Positions 48,115 through 57,658 of a stretch of 64,000 nucleotides of DNA are shown one piece after another. Under the pieces are notes generated by a model that searched no databases, had not been told where the DNA came from, and was given only the letters and a program-made list of their open reading frames with translations. Numbering within the stretch: position 1 is the first letter of the stretch; the number at the start of each line of letters is the position of its first letter. A program made the translations under genes and the position numbers. Source of the stretch: Curtobacterium sp. MCPF17_052 (lineage in GTDB: Bacteria > Actinomycetota > Actinomycetes > Actinomycetales > Microbacteriaceae); contig NZ_QKSD01000006.1 in assembly GCF_003234085.1 (NCBI RefSeq), positions 156,977-220,976 on the forward strand. Direction: 5' to 3'.

Positions 48115-51100
48115 TCAGCGCACTTCGAACCCGTACAGCGAGTACCCGTACGGCGTGGCCCGGTGCACGCCCTGGAACCGCACGTGACGCCAGGTGCCGG
48201 ACAGGTCGACCGTGTCCGTGCCTCCGTCGCCGTCACCGACGGTCGCGATCGTGGTCCAGGCGTCGCCGGCCCCGTTCCGCGCCTCGATCCGGTAGGCGGA
48301 ACCGTACGCGTCCTCCCACCGCAGGGACGCCCGGTGCAGGGGCTGCGCCGATCCGAGGTCGACGTCGAGCCACTGGTCGTCGGTGTGACCGCTCGCCCAG
48401 CGGGAGCCCGGGTCACCGTCGGTGGCGTTCCGCGCGGCGACACCGGCGGCCTCGTCCGCCGACGAAGTCGTCGGGGCGTTCCGCGCCAGGTCGGGCGTCG
48501 GTGCACCCTCGGTCGAGTCCACCCGGAACGCGAAGAGCGAGTACCCGAACGCCGTGTGGCGCTGCACGCCGAGCATCCGCACGTACCGCGCCCGGACCCC
48601 GTCGAGCTCGTGGACCGCGCTGCCACCGGCCCCGTGGTCCTCGGTGGTGACGGTCCGCCAGTCGTCGTCCGTCGTGGTCCGCACCTGGACCAGGTACCGG
48701 TCCGCGTACGCCGCCTCCCAGTCGAGACGCACGCTGTCGACGGGGACCACGGCGCCCAGGTCGACCGCGATCCACTGGTCGTCCGACGCGCGGCTCGCCC
48801 ACCGGGTGGAGCCGCTGCCGTCGACCGCCTGCTCGCCGCCCAGGTCCGCGCGCTCGTCGGAGGACGTCGTCACCGGCTTCCCGACCGCGATGTCCCGCGA
48901 GGTGCCGGTGCCGGGGTCCGGGTCACTGCCGTCACCGGGATCGGCGACGTCGCCGTTCGTCACCGTCGTGATCGTCGCCTGCCCGGAGGCCCCGCCGAGG
49001 GTGGCGCTCACGGTCGAGGTGACACCACCCGCGGCAGCCGCGGTGACCGCGCCGTCGCCGGTGACCGAGCCTCCGCCGTCGATCGTCCACACCGGTGCAC
49101 CGTCGGAGCCGGCAGCTGCCGTCACCGGTCCGCCGTCGCCGTCCGCGTCGAACCCGTACGCGGTGAGCGTGGTGCCGCCGCCGGCCGGGAGGCGCGTGGT
49201 GCGCGGTCCGACCAGCACCGTCGACGGGGTGATCGCCGAGACCGACGGGGTGCCGTGGACCTCGAACGACCAGATCGAGTAGCCGTACTGGGTGAGGCGG
49301 TCGACGCCGTGCATCCGCACGAACCGCGCGGTGGTGTCGACCGTGACGTGGTCCGCAGCCGCCGTCGTCTTCGCCACGTTCCGGACGGTGCGCCAGGGGC
49401 CGTCGGCGTCGTCGGCGACCTGCAGGTCGTACTCCTTCGCGGCGGCGTTCTCCCACGTGACGTCCACGTCGGTGATGTCGGTCGCACGGCCGAGGTCGAC
49501 GGTGTAGTCGACGGCGTCCTGCCCGTGCTCGCTCTCCCACCGCGTCGTCGGGTCGCCGTCGAGCGCCTTGCCCGGACTGTTCCCCCCGTCGCTCGAGGTC
49601 GCCACGGCGGTGGCGTGGAGCGCCTGGTCCGGGACGGTGGCGACCGCCGAGACGACGGCACTGCCCTCCACCCCGCCGCTCGTGGCGGTGACGTACCCGG
49701 CCCCGGGGGCGGCCGGACGGACGCTGCCGTCGTCGGCCGAGCCTCCAGGCAGGGTCGTGGCCCAGGTGACCGGGCCGCTCAGGGTGAGCGGGTCGCCGTA
49801 CTGGTCGCTGCCGACCGCCGCGAACGTCGTCGGGGTGCCGACGACGAGCTGCTCGAAGCCCGGGGTGACCCGGATCGACGTGAGCTCGGGAGCCGGGGCG
49901 ACCCGGAACCGGTACGTGTCGCTGACCGACCCCACCGAGGCGGTGACCGTGACGCTGTCGGCGCGCTTCGTGGCGTCGTACGTCCCGTCGGCGGCGATGC
50001 TGCCGGTGCTGGCGTCCCAGGTCAGCCCGTCGAGCGGCATGGTCGCGCCGTACTGGTCGTACCCGGTCGCCGTGAACCGCGTGGTGGAACCGGGCGCGAG
50101 GGTCTTCGGGCTGTCCGTCGTGTCGACCACGATCTCGGCCAGGTGGGCGTCGAGGTGCGAGGTGATCTGGGTGTGCGCGGGGACCGCGATCTGCCCGATC
50201 ACCCGCTGGCCTTCGTAGACGTCGTAGGAGTGCTGGACGTCGTCGACGTTGTCGAGCACGTAGGAGTACGTGCCGTCGGCGGCGCGGAACACCTGGCTGA
50301 GCGGGTCGGAGGTGTGCCGGTCCGTGACCTCGGTGCCGACCATCCTGTTCGACGCCGCCTGGTGGTAGACCAGGCCGGCCATCGACTGCCCGGTGACGGC
50401 CGGGTCCCCCGCTGCCCACAGTGCCCGGTGGATGTCGAGGTACGTGTCCGGGTCGTACTGCGCGAGGAAGCCGAGCACGACGTTGCCGAGCGCGTCGCCC
50501 ATGTCGCTGAACACCGCCGCCGCGTGGGCGGTGTCGGTACCGGGCCGGTGGTCCGTCAGGTCCACCGAGTACAGCCGGTCGATCGTCGCCGTGTCGGCGG
50601 TGTACCGGGTCGACAGGTACGGCAGCAGCGGTGACTGCACGGGCCAGTCCTTCGGCTGCCTGTCCGCCGTCGGTCCGTCGGTCTTCGTGGGCACGAGTGC
50701 CGCGGGCAGTGTCGTCGGGGTCCAGTACTGCGCCGGGAACACCACCTCGCCGTTCGCATCGGTGCTGACGAAGAGCGTGCCGGTCGCCTGGTCGTACAGC
50801 GGGTTCGCGGCCGTCCTCGCCGTGACGTACCCGGGGTGGTTCGCCTCGGCGGCACGGACCGCGTCCTCGAGTTCACCGATCGCGGCGTTCCGGTCCTGCG
50901 CGATCGCGTCGTTGCCGTAGGTCCCGACGCCCCACCACTTCTTGGTGAGCATCTGGATGTGGGCGGCGTTGCCGTTCACGACGCCGTCCTGCCCGACGAC
51001 CCGTGGGCGCGCCTGCATCATCTGCCGCATGATCGCCTTCGAGAAGCCCGGGTCCCAGCCGAAGAAGTCGAACCAGGGTGCGGTCGGCATCCACTGGATG

Positions 51101-53601
51101 CCGTAGATCCACGCGGGGTCGCCGGAGAAGTACGTGGCTTCGGCCTGGCCCGAGTCGAACAGAATGCCCGCCTGGCCGTACCGGTACGCGTCGGGGAACG
51201 CGCCGTTGCCGTCGTACGACTTCGACGCGGTGTTGCCGTGGGCGTTCTGGTAGTAGTCCCGGACCGCGGCGCGTTCGGTGACGTACTCCATCGCGCCGGT
51301 GGCCTGCATCTGCTCGTTCCCGAGCACCGTGCCGAGGAGGAACAGGCCCGCCTCGGACTGGATCGCCTCGGACGACGACTCCTGGTTGTTGCCACCCGGG
51401 GACGAGACACCGCCCGCGTTCGAGTGGCCCTCCCACACGCCGAAGGTCCGCAGGTGCGGGAACCGGTCGTCGTCCCGGTCCCAGTTGGCGTACTGCTTGG
51501 TCACCAGGGTGGCCATGCCCTCGTACCGCTCCGCCCAGCCGGGATCGACCGCCCCGAGGAGCGCGGTGGCGACGGCGAAGTAGCCGTAGTGGAAGTGGTT
51601 GTCGTTGAACTGCGCGGACCCGTACGAGTCACCGAAGCCGATCAGCGCCTTCCACGTCGGGTACATGGCGAAGAAGTGCTCGCTCTCCCCCGTCGAGTAC
51701 GTGTACCAGTCGGTCAGGGCCTTCGTGAGCGTGGCCTGGAGCTTCCGCTCGTCGTCGGTGTCACCGATCTGCCGCGCCACCGTCATGTACTCGGCGAGCT
51801 GCTGCAGGTCCTTGCCGCCCCAGTAGGTGTCGCCGCCGTACGTGGTCTTGGTGGCGTAGTCGGAGAGGTACTGCCGGAGCACGTCCCGCTCGTCCTGCCC
51901 CTCTGGTGAGGCTCCGGTGGGCGTGATGCCGGTGAAGGCGTAGTCGAGGGTCCACCCGTCGTGGCCGATCGTGGTCTTCATCGTGCCGCGCGGGGTCGCG
52001 TACGTGGCACCGGTGAAGTGCAGGTCGTTCGTCGTCTCGGCGTACTGGTGCTGCAACCAGCCCTGCACGGTGTCGTGGTTCGAGCCCTGCAACGCGTCGG
52101 TCTGCACGGACCACTGCTGCTCGACCTGGCCCGCCGCCGGGTCGTACGAGTAGTCCATCGTGGTGTTCCGCGGCACGGCGAACGCGTACTGCTGCAACCG
52201 GTCGAGGCTGAGGCCACTCTCCGGGACGGCGCTGAGTACCAGGTACGCCGTGCCCGCGGACGCGTCGATGGCGTTGCCGCTCCGGGTGAAGGTCGTCCTG
52301 GCTGGTGCGTGCACGCCGAACACGTGGTCGCCCTGCCGGATCTCGAACCGGTCGCCCGTGAACGGGAAGCTGATCGGCTCGCCGGCACCGTCGGTGATCG
52401 TCGCACCCGGTTGCACCGACAGGCGGGGGGTCATGCCGCGGTACTCGAACCACTCGTACGGGTTGCCCTGCACGCTCGTGACGTCCATGTACTGGCCGCC
52501 CGCGCCCGCCTGCGGCATCCGCCAGCTGACGTTCCAGTCGCCCCAGCGGAGCGCGTCCGCCTCGGTCGCGGAGAACGCCGTCGAGAACCGCTGCGCGACC
52601 CCGTCCGGCTCGTCCGTCAGGAGCACCTGGTCGACCATCACGTGGGCCCAACCGGCGTTCAGCGAGTCGACGACACGGAGCTGGGCCTGCTGACCCGCCC
52701 ACGCGCTGACGTCCCAGTCGACCCAGCGGAACCGCTCGCTGTCGTCGCCGGTGGCGGAGGCGACGACCTGCCCGCCGACGACGAGCTGCACGGCCTCCTG
52801 GTCGGCGTGCTTGCCGCCCGCGACCATGAACGCGAGCGTCGAGTGGTCGACGGTGAACGGCTTCGACGTCATCGTGCCCGTGGCGCCGTCCCCGCCCGTG
52901 GCGCCCCACGACGTCAGGTACCCGTTGCCCACCCACCCGGACACCTGGCTCTGCCCCGCGGCGGTGTCCGTCGCCCCGCTGAACGCCGTGCCGGTGCTCG
53001 TCCACCCGTCGGGGACACCGTGCTCGAAGTCGGCGAGCAGCTCGTCCGAGGGGTCGACGGCGGGGGTCACCGTGCCGCTCACCGTCACCGGGGACTCCAA
53101 CTGCATCGCGGTGCCGTCGCTGTTCCACTTCGTCGGGTACGTCAGCTTCGTGCCGTCCTGGCTGTTGGAGGACACGAACGGGTACGCCCACATGTCGCCG
53201 GAGTACTTGCTGACCAGCAGGTCGGTCCACCACTGGTTGGTCGGCACCGGCTTCCCCGCCTGCGACGGGTCGATGTACAGGTGCTGGTCCACCGTCTTCT
53301 GCACGTCGGCGCTGTCGCTGATCGAAGTCGGCGGTGTGGGCGCGAACGACCCCGAACCGACCCGGGTGCCGTCGGTGGGCGGAGCCGGCACCGTGGCGGG
53401 GGTCGGCAGCGCGGTGCGGGTGGACGGCGCGGTGCGGGTCGCTGCCGATCGTGTCGAATCGGTCGCCCGGTCGGCTGCGCTGGCACCGGTCGCGGGTCCG
53501 ACGACTGCGGCGATCACCGTCATCACCACGAATCCGGAGGTGACGATGGTGCGGGGCGTGGAGCGGCTTCTGCGCGGTCGTTCCGCGTGGCGTCGGGGCA
53601 C
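48115..53601 (-). CDS. Secreted GH81 endo-beta-1,3-glucanase with discoidin-type domains
   Basis: Extracellular hydrolase of about 1828 residues acting on laminarin, callose or fungal wall glucan. Signal peptide ~1-42 (cleavage after ASA). GH81 domain ~85-1000 with FNDNHFHYGYFAVA (~663, catalytic Asp) and NNQESSSEAIQSEAG (~736, catalytic Glu region). A jelly-roll module (~184-332, LLADFEHGVPDGW...) interrupts the GH81 N-lobe. Then Ig-like repeats (~1147-1320) and three F5/8C-type domains (~1322-1446, 1570-1693, 1703-1828). GTG 53601 follows TACCGT-N6, so the mRNA may be leaderless. Confidence 0.93.
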   Translation of the reverse strand: MPRRHAERPRRSRSTPRTIVTSGFVVMTVIAAVVGPATGASAADRATDSTRSAATRTAPSTRTALPTPATVPAPPTDGTRVGSGSFAPTPPTSISDSADVQKTVDQHLYIDPSQAGKPVPTNQWWTDLLVSKYSGDMWAYPFVSSNSQDGTKLTYPTKWNSDGTAMQLESPVTVSGTVTPAVDPSDELLADFEHGVPDGWTSTGTAFSGATDTAAGQSQVSGWVGNGYLTSWGATGGDGATGTMTSKPFTVDHSTLAFMVAGGKHADQEAVQLVVGGQVVASATGDDSERFRWVDWDVSAWAGQQAQLRVVDSLNAGWAHVMVDQVLLTDEPDGVAQRFSTAFSATEADALRWGDWNVSWRMPQAGAGGQYMDVTSVQGNPYEWFEYRGMTPRLSVQPGATITDGAGEPISFPFTGDRFEIRQGDHVFGVHAPARTTFTRSGNAIDASAGTAYLVLSAVPESGLSLDRLQQYAFAVPRNTTMDYSYDPAAGQVEQQWSVQTDALQGSNHDTVQGWLQHQYAETTNDLHFTGATYATPRGTMKTTIGHDGWTLDYAFTGITPTGASPEGQDERDVLRQYLSDYATKTTYGGDTYWGGKDLQQLAEYMTVARQIGDTDDERKLQATLTKALTDWYTYSTGESEHFFAMYPTWKALIGFGDSYGSAQFNDNHFHYGYFAVATALLGAVDPGWAERYEGMATLVTKQYANWDRDDDRFPHLRTFGVWEGHSNAGGVSSPGGNNQESSSEAIQSEAGLFLLGTVLGNEQMQATGAMEYVTERAAVRDYYQNAHGNTASKSYDGNGAFPDAYRYGQAGILFDSGQAEATYFSGDPAWIYGIQWMPTAPWFDFFGWDPGFSKAIMRQMMQARPRVVGQDGVVNGNAAHIQMLTKKWWGVGTYGNDAIAQDRNAAIGELEDAVRAAEANHPGYVTARTAANPLYDQATGTLFVSTDANGEVVFPAQYWTPTTLPAALVPTKTDGPTADRQPKDWPVQSPLLPYLSTRYTADTATIDRLYSVDLTDHRPGTDTAHAAAVFSDMGDALGNVVLGFLAQYDPDTYLDIHRALWAAGDPAVTGQSMAGLVYHQAASNRMVGTEVTDRHTSDPLSQVFRAADGTYSYVLDNVDDVQHSYDVYEGQRVIGQIAVPAHTQITSHLDAHLAEIVVDTTDSPKTLAPGSTTRFTATGYDQYGATMPLDGLTWDASTGSIAADGTYDATKRADSVTVTASVGSVSDTYRFRVAPAPELTSIRVTPGFEQLVVGTPTTFAAVGSDQYGDPLTLSGPVTWATTLPGGSADDGSVRPAAPGAGYVTATSGGVEGSAVVSAVATVPDQALHATAVATSSDGGNSPGKALDGDPTTRWESEHGQDAVDYTVDLGRATDITDVDVTWENAAAKEYDLQVADDADGPWRTVRNVAKTTAAADHVTVDTTARFVRMHGVDRLTQYGYSIWSFEVHGTPSVSAITPSTVLVGPRTTRLPAGGGTTLTAYGFDADGDGGPVTAAAGSDGAPVWTIDGGGSVTGDGAVTAAAAGGVTSTVSATLGGASGQATITTVTNGDVADPGDGSDPDPGTGTSRDIAVGKPVTTSSDERADLGGEQAVDGSGSTRWASRASDDQWIAVDLGAVVPVDSVRLDWEAAYADRYLVQVRTTTDDDWRTVTTEDHGAGGSAVHELDGVRARYVRMLGVQRHTAFGYSLFAFRVDSTEGAPTPDLARNAPTTSSADEAAGVAARNATDGDPGSRWASGHTDDQWLDVDLGSAQPLHRASLRWEDAYGSAYRIEARNGAGDAWTTIATVGDGDGGTDTVDLSGTWRHVRFQGVHRATPYGYSLYGFEVR

Positions 53602-53726
53602 GGTCCGACGGTATCGGCGCGTCCGCACGACGTCAGTCGGTAGAAGTACGGACCCGGGCGGGATCACCCACCCCACTTCGGGGGCGGGGCAGGCTGCTGA
53701 CACGCAACCGACTGAGCCGGTACCCG

Positions 53727-54605
53727 TCAGTCCGAGACGTCGGCCAAGGCCGACGCCACGAAGGACGCGAGCGCGTCCGCCCCGGAGTGGTCGTCGGCCG
53801 TGACGGTCACCACGGCGTCCGCCGCCGGATCGAAGAGGAGCATCTGCCCGCCCGCCCCGTGCAGCCGCCAGAGCTGCGCCGGCCCGTCCCACCCGGCGAG
53901 CGCGTACCGCTGGTACGCCGGGTCCCGACCGGCCACGACCCAGTCGGCGTGCAGGGCGTCGACCCACTGCGCCGCGACGAGCTGCTGCGCACCGACCCGG
54001 CCTCGGTCCCGGACGAGTCGACCGATCCGTGCGACCTCAGCGGTCCGGAGGAACAGCCCGCCGCCGGCCGCGACGAAGCCGTTCGGGCACCGCTCCCACT
54101 CGGCCCCGTCGATGCCGAGCGGGGTGAGCAGCCGGTCCTGCACGAAGCGGCCGACGTCACCGACCCGGGTCGCCAGGACACGCATCGCCGTGTAGGTACT
54201 GGCGTTCGCGTACTGGAACACCCGGCCCCGGCTCGGACGCCCGAGGAACTCGACGGCCAGGTCCGGCCAGTCGGTCAGCAGCGTCGGCGACCACGGCAGG
54301 TCGATGCCGCTCGTCATGCTGAGCAGGCGACGGAGCGTGACGCGCTGCGTGCCGTCGCCGAACCGGACCTCGGGCAGGTACTCCGACACCGGCACGTCGA
54401 GGTCGACCACACCGTCGTCGGCGGCGATCCCGACCGCCAGGACGCAGACGCCCTTCGCGATCGACTGCACGTCCTCCGGTTCGTCGGGCGTCCAGCGGTG
54501 GTCGGCGACGTCGTCGCGGACGAGCACGTGCAGCCCGTGGGCGCCGAAACCGGTCCGGGTGACCTCGGCCACGACGGCGTCCCGGACGGTCTGCGCGCGA
54601 GTCAT
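53727..54605 (-). CDS. Serine hydrolase, beta-lactamase class C fold
   Basis: A 292-residue cytosolic protein with SxxK in VQSIAKGVCVLAVG (~residue 50), LLSMTSGIDLPW and the YxN motif in FQYANASTY (~135); the third motif may be LHGAGGQ. These proteins act as esterases or D-aminopeptidases rather than true beta-lactamases. No signal peptide is visible. ATG 54605 is preceded by AGAGGATGG. Confidence 0.87.
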   Translation of the reverse strand: MTRAQTVRDAVVAEVTRTGFGAHGLHVLVRDDVADHRWTPDEPEDVQSIAKGVCVLAVGIAADDGVVDLDVPVSEYLPEVRFGDGTQRVTLRRLLSMTSGIDLPWSPTLLTDWPDLAVEFLGRPSRGRVFQYANASTYTAMRVLATRVGDVGRFVQDRLLTPLGIDGAEWERCPNGFVAAGGGLFLRTAEVARIGRLVRDRGRVGAQQLVAAQWVDALHADWVVAGRDPAYQRYALAGWDGPAQLWRLHGAGGQMLLFDPAADAVVTVTADDHSGADALASFVASALADVSD

Positions 54606-54654
54606 CCCGCCATCCTCTCGTGCGCGAGCGGCCCCCGGAGTGGGAGTCCTGTGC

Positions 54655-55374
54655 TCAGAGGTCCGTCCGCGCCAGCGTTCCCGTCTCCCCGCGCAGTCGC
54701 ACCTCGACGCTCGCGATGTCGGCGCGGGGCACGTCCGTCGTGGCGGACAGGCCACGGGCCTCCCGTCCGGCCGCCGTCCACGACGCGATCCGCTCGTCGG
54801 ACCCGTCGGTGCGCACGACGACCAGGTCGTACATGACGGACCCGTCCGAGGCCCAGTCGCGCCCGCCGTAGGAGCAGCCCCAGTCGAACCGGGTGCCCCA
54901 GGACTCGGTGCGCACGGCCAGGTCGACGTCGAACCCGGACTTGCCGGTCAGGGTGTACCGGTCCGACGAGGCACCGGCGGACGCCGGCGGCCGGGCCGCG
55001 TCCGTGCTGCCCGGGGTCGGACCGTCGGCGCGCAGACCGAGGCCCAGCCCGGCCACCACCGCGACGGCGACCACGACGCCGGCCCCGGCGGCGGCCAGCA
55101 CGCGGCGACGCCGCCGACGACGCCGGACGCGGTGCGCCACCGAGGCGAGCGTTCCGTCGCCACTGGTGACGGGCCTCCCGTCCGGTTCCGCGATCTCCAC
55201 CGCGGCGTCGGCCGGGAGGCGCCCCAGCAGCCCCGGCAGACCGGCCAACTCGGCGACGGCCGAGCGACACGCGTCGCAGTGCTCCAGGTGCCGCTCGTAC
55301 TCCAGACGTTCCGCGGGCGGGAGCGACCCGAGGACGTAGGCCGCGTCCCACTCCGCGTACCGGTCGTCGCTCAT
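54655..55374 (-). CDS. Anti-sigma factor, zinc-finger (RskA/RsrA-like) type
   Basis: Membrane-bound inhibitor of the ECF sigma factor encoded just upstream. The 239 residues show an N-terminal ZAS motif HLEHCDACRSAV (~29-40), a very basic stretch of nine Arg, one transmembrane helix (VLAAAGAGVVVAVAVVAGLGL, ~92-112) and an extracytoplasmic domain. ATG 55374 overlaps the sigma stop (ATGA). Two GGACGGGAGGC-type motifs lie inside the gene (54764, 55169). Confidence 0.9.
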   Translation of the reverse strand: MSDDRYAEWDAAYVLGSLPPAERLEYERHLEHCDACRSAVAELAGLPGLLGRLPADAAVEIAEPDGRPVTSGDGTLASVAHRVRRRRRRRRVLAAAGAGVVVAVAVVAGLGLGLRADGPTPGSTDAARPPASAGASSDRYTLTGKSGFDVDLAVRTESWGTRFDWGCSYGGRDWASDGSVMYDLVVVRTDGSDERIASWTAAGREARGLSATTDVPRADIASVEVRLRGETGTLARTDL

Positions 55375-55886
55375 CGGGTGACGCCTCTCTCCTGCAGGGC
55401 GAGCCGCAGTGCTCGCAGCCCGTAGTGCAACCGCGACTTCACGGTGCCCTCGGGGATGTCGTGTCGCCGGGCGATCTCGGGCACGGTGTGTCCGAGCCAG
55501 TACGCGTCGACGACCACCCGGCGGTGTTCCGACGACAACGATGCCAGGGCGTCGGCGACGACGATGCGGTCGAGGACCGCGTCGGTCCGGTCCGCCTCGA
55601 CCTGGTCCACCGGACGGTCCGTGCCGTGCTCGCGGCGGTTCCGGGCGGACCGGGCATCGTCGACGACCAGGTTCCGGGCCACCGTGAACAGCCAAGCCCG
55701 GGCCGCGTCCGGCTCCCGTTCCAGGACGGTCGGGCGCTGCCAGGCTCGGACCATCGTCTCCTGGACGACGTCCTCGACGTGACCAGCGTCGCGGGTGAGG
55801 TGCCGCACGTACCGGAGCAGGGCGTCGCCGTGCTCGCGGTACAGCGCGCCGAGCAGCTCGTCCGGTCCCGATGCGGCCATCGTCAC
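55371..55886 (-). CDS. ECF RNA polymerase sigma factor (SigK/SigE-like)
   Basis: A ~171-residue sigma factor with region 2 (ALLRYVRHLTRDAGHVEDVVQETMVRAW split over ~20-49, RAWLFTVARNLVVDDARS) and region 4 (EHRRVVVDAYWLGHTVPEIARRHDIPEGTVKSRLHYGLRALR in part). GTG 55886 overlaps the YceI stop; ATG 55880 is the alternative start. It is held inactive by the anti-sigma factor until a signal arrives. Confidence 0.93.
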   Translation of the reverse strand: MTMAASGPDELLGALYREHGDALLRYVRHLTRDAGHVEDVVQETMVRAWQRPTVLEREPDAARAWLFTVARNLVVDDARSARNRREHGTDRPVDQVEADRTDAVLDRIVVADALASLSSEHRRVVVDAYWLGHTVPEIARRHDIPEGTVKSRLHYGLRALRLALQERGVTR

Positions 55887-56566
55887 TTCGCGAGGTCGAG
55901 TGAGAACTCGACCGAGCCCTTCGGGTCCACCGTGACGAAGCCGAGCGACGGAGCCGTCACCCCGTAGTCCTGGAACGTGACCGGGACCGTGCCGGCGACC
56001 TGGACGTCCCCGTCTGCGCCGACCGCGACCTGCGCGTCGGCCTGCACGGTCTTCGTGACGCCGTGCATGGTGAGGTCACCGCTGAGGGTGACGCTCTGGG
56101 TCGAGCCACCGAGGGCGCTCGAGACGTCCACCGGCTTCGTGACGCGGAACGTCGCGGTCGGGAACTGGTCCGTCTGCAGGGCCTTGTCACGGAAGTACGC
56201 GTCGCGCGCGGCTTCCGGCGTGCTGATCTCGCCGACCTGCACCGTGACGGTGGCGTCGGAGAGCTTCCCGCCGTCGACGGTCGCCGTCCCCTCGACCTGC
56301 TTCGTCCGTCCGACCACGGTGACATCCTGCCCCTGCAGGACCTCGTGCACGCGGTACCCGGCGTAGGAACCGGTGCCCGACCTCCACGTGCCGTCGGCGT
56401 GGGTGGTGTCGAGCTCGCCCGCGGCGCTCGGGGAGAGCGACGGCGCGGCGGCCGCCGAGCCGTTGACGGCGTCCGCGTAGAGGCGCGGACCGACGACGAC
56501 GCCGGCCCCTGCGACCACGACGACGCCCGCCGCGATGCCGATGATGACCTTGGTACGAGTTCGCAT
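55883..56566 (-). CDS. YceI-family secreted/membrane lipid-binding protein
   Basis: A ~227-residue protein with an N-terminal anchor helix (VIIGIAAGVVVVAGAGVVVG) and a YceI lipocalin-like domain (TWRSGTGSYAGYRVHEVLQGQ, GTATVDGGKLSDATVTVQV, KALQTDQFPTATFRVTKPV, GDLTMHGVTKTVQ). YceI proteins bind isoprenoids or long lipids. First gene of a coupled operon with the sigma and anti-sigma genes. ATG 56572, two codons upstream, is possible. Confidence 0.9.
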   Translation of the reverse strand: MRTRTKVIIGIAAGVVVVAGAGVVVGPRLYADAVNGSAAAAPSLSPSAAGELDTTHADGTWRSGTGSYAGYRVHEVLQGQDVTVVGRTKQVEGTATVDGGKLSDATVTVQVGEISTPEAARDAYFRDKALQTDQFPTATFRVTKPVDVSSALGGSTQSVTLSGDLTMHGVTKTVQADAQVAVGADGDVQVAGTVPVTFQDYGVTAPSLGFVTVDPKGSVEFSLDLAK

Positions 56567-56696
56567 TCCCATACCCAGGACACGAGGCGGCCTGCTGGAT
56601 CGTTCACGGATCGATCGGCTCATCGGGAACGCCCACCTCCGGGCCACTAGTCTGTGCGGTCGGACAGCTTGCCCGGACCGTCGAGGAGACCACCAC

Positions 56697-57572
56697 ATGT
56701 CAGTCGGACTGCTCGCCGTCGTGGACGACATCCTCAGCGCGGCGCTCAAGGCCAGCGCGAAGACCGCGGGCGTCGTCATCGACGACGCCGCCGTCACCCC
56801 GCAGTACGTGCAGGGCCTGGCGCCCGCGCGGGAGCTCCCCGTGGTCGGTCGGATCGCCCTCGGCAGCCTGTTCAACAAGTTCGTCATCATCATCCCGCTG
56901 GCGCTGCTGCTGTCGGCCTTCGCGCCCTGGGTCCTGCCGTGGCTGCTCGTCATCGGCGGCACCTACCTGTGCTTCGAGGGTGCCGAGAAGGTCACCGAGT
57001 GGTTCGGCGTGCACCACGAGGCCGCCTCGGACGAGGCCGCGAGCGAGCCGAAGCTCGTGTTCGGGGCGATCCGCACCGACCTCATCCTCAGCACCGAGAT
57101 CATGCTCATCGGGCTCGCCAGCCTGGACACCGACCTGGGCTTCTGGCAGACCCTCGGTGCGCTCGCGGTGATCGGCCTCGGCATGACCCTGCTGGTCTAC
57201 GGCGCCGTCGCACTGCTGGTGAAGATCGACGACATCGGCCTGCAGATGATGAAGAACCCGGTCCGACGCACCCGTCGCGCCGGCGCCCGGATCGTCCGCG
57301 CGATGCCGGCCGTGTTCCGGGTGATCAGCATCGTCGGCACCGTCGCGATGCTCTGGGTCGGTGGCCACCTGGTCATCCAGAACCTGGCGGAGACGTTCTG
57401 GGCTGGGCCGTACGAGCTGCTGCACCACGTCGAGCACGCCGTCGAGGGCGGCGGGCCCGTCGTCACGTGGGTCGTCGACACGGCGATCTCGGCCGTCGCG
57501 GGACTCGTCCTCGGCATGGTCGTCGTCGGGATCGTGCTGGGGATCGGGCGACTGCGGGGCCGAGCGCACTGA
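56697..57572 (+). CDS. DUF808 (YedI-like) membrane protein
   Basis: A 291-residue integral membrane protein. VDDILSAALKASAKTAGVVIDDAAVTPQYV at the start (residues ~8-37) and PWLLVIGGTYLCFEGAEKV are typical of DUF808. About six hydrophobic segments follow. GAGGAG precedes ATG 56697, and TAGTCT at 56647 is a likely -10. Role unknown. Divergent from the YceI operon. Confidence 0.92.
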   Translation: MSVGLLAVVDDILSAALKASAKTAGVVIDDAAVTPQYVQGLAPARELPVVGRIALGSLFNKFVIIIPLALLLSAFAPWVLPWLLVIGGTYLCFEGAEKVTEWFGVHHEAASDEAASEPKLVFGAIRTDLILSTEIMLIGLASLDTDLGFWQTLGALAVIGLGMTLLVYGAVALLVKIDDIGLQMMKNPVRRTRRAGARIVRAMPAVFRVISIVGTVAMLWVGGHLVIQNLAETFWAGPYELLHHVEHAVEGGGPVVTWVVDTAISAVAGLVLGMVVVGIVLGIGRLRGRAH

Positions 57573-57658
57573 CGGCCTCGGCCCGCGACCTGCGGTCGGT
57601 CGACGCTGTCGGAGCGGATGAGGCCCGCGTCGGCCCGCAGAGGTGTGAGTATGTGCCC

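Noticed and set aside
48163..53643. Long plus-strand open frames opposite the GH81 gene
   Set aside because: Arg/Val/Asp-rich antisense shadows without recognisable domains; the GH81 frame is strongly supported.
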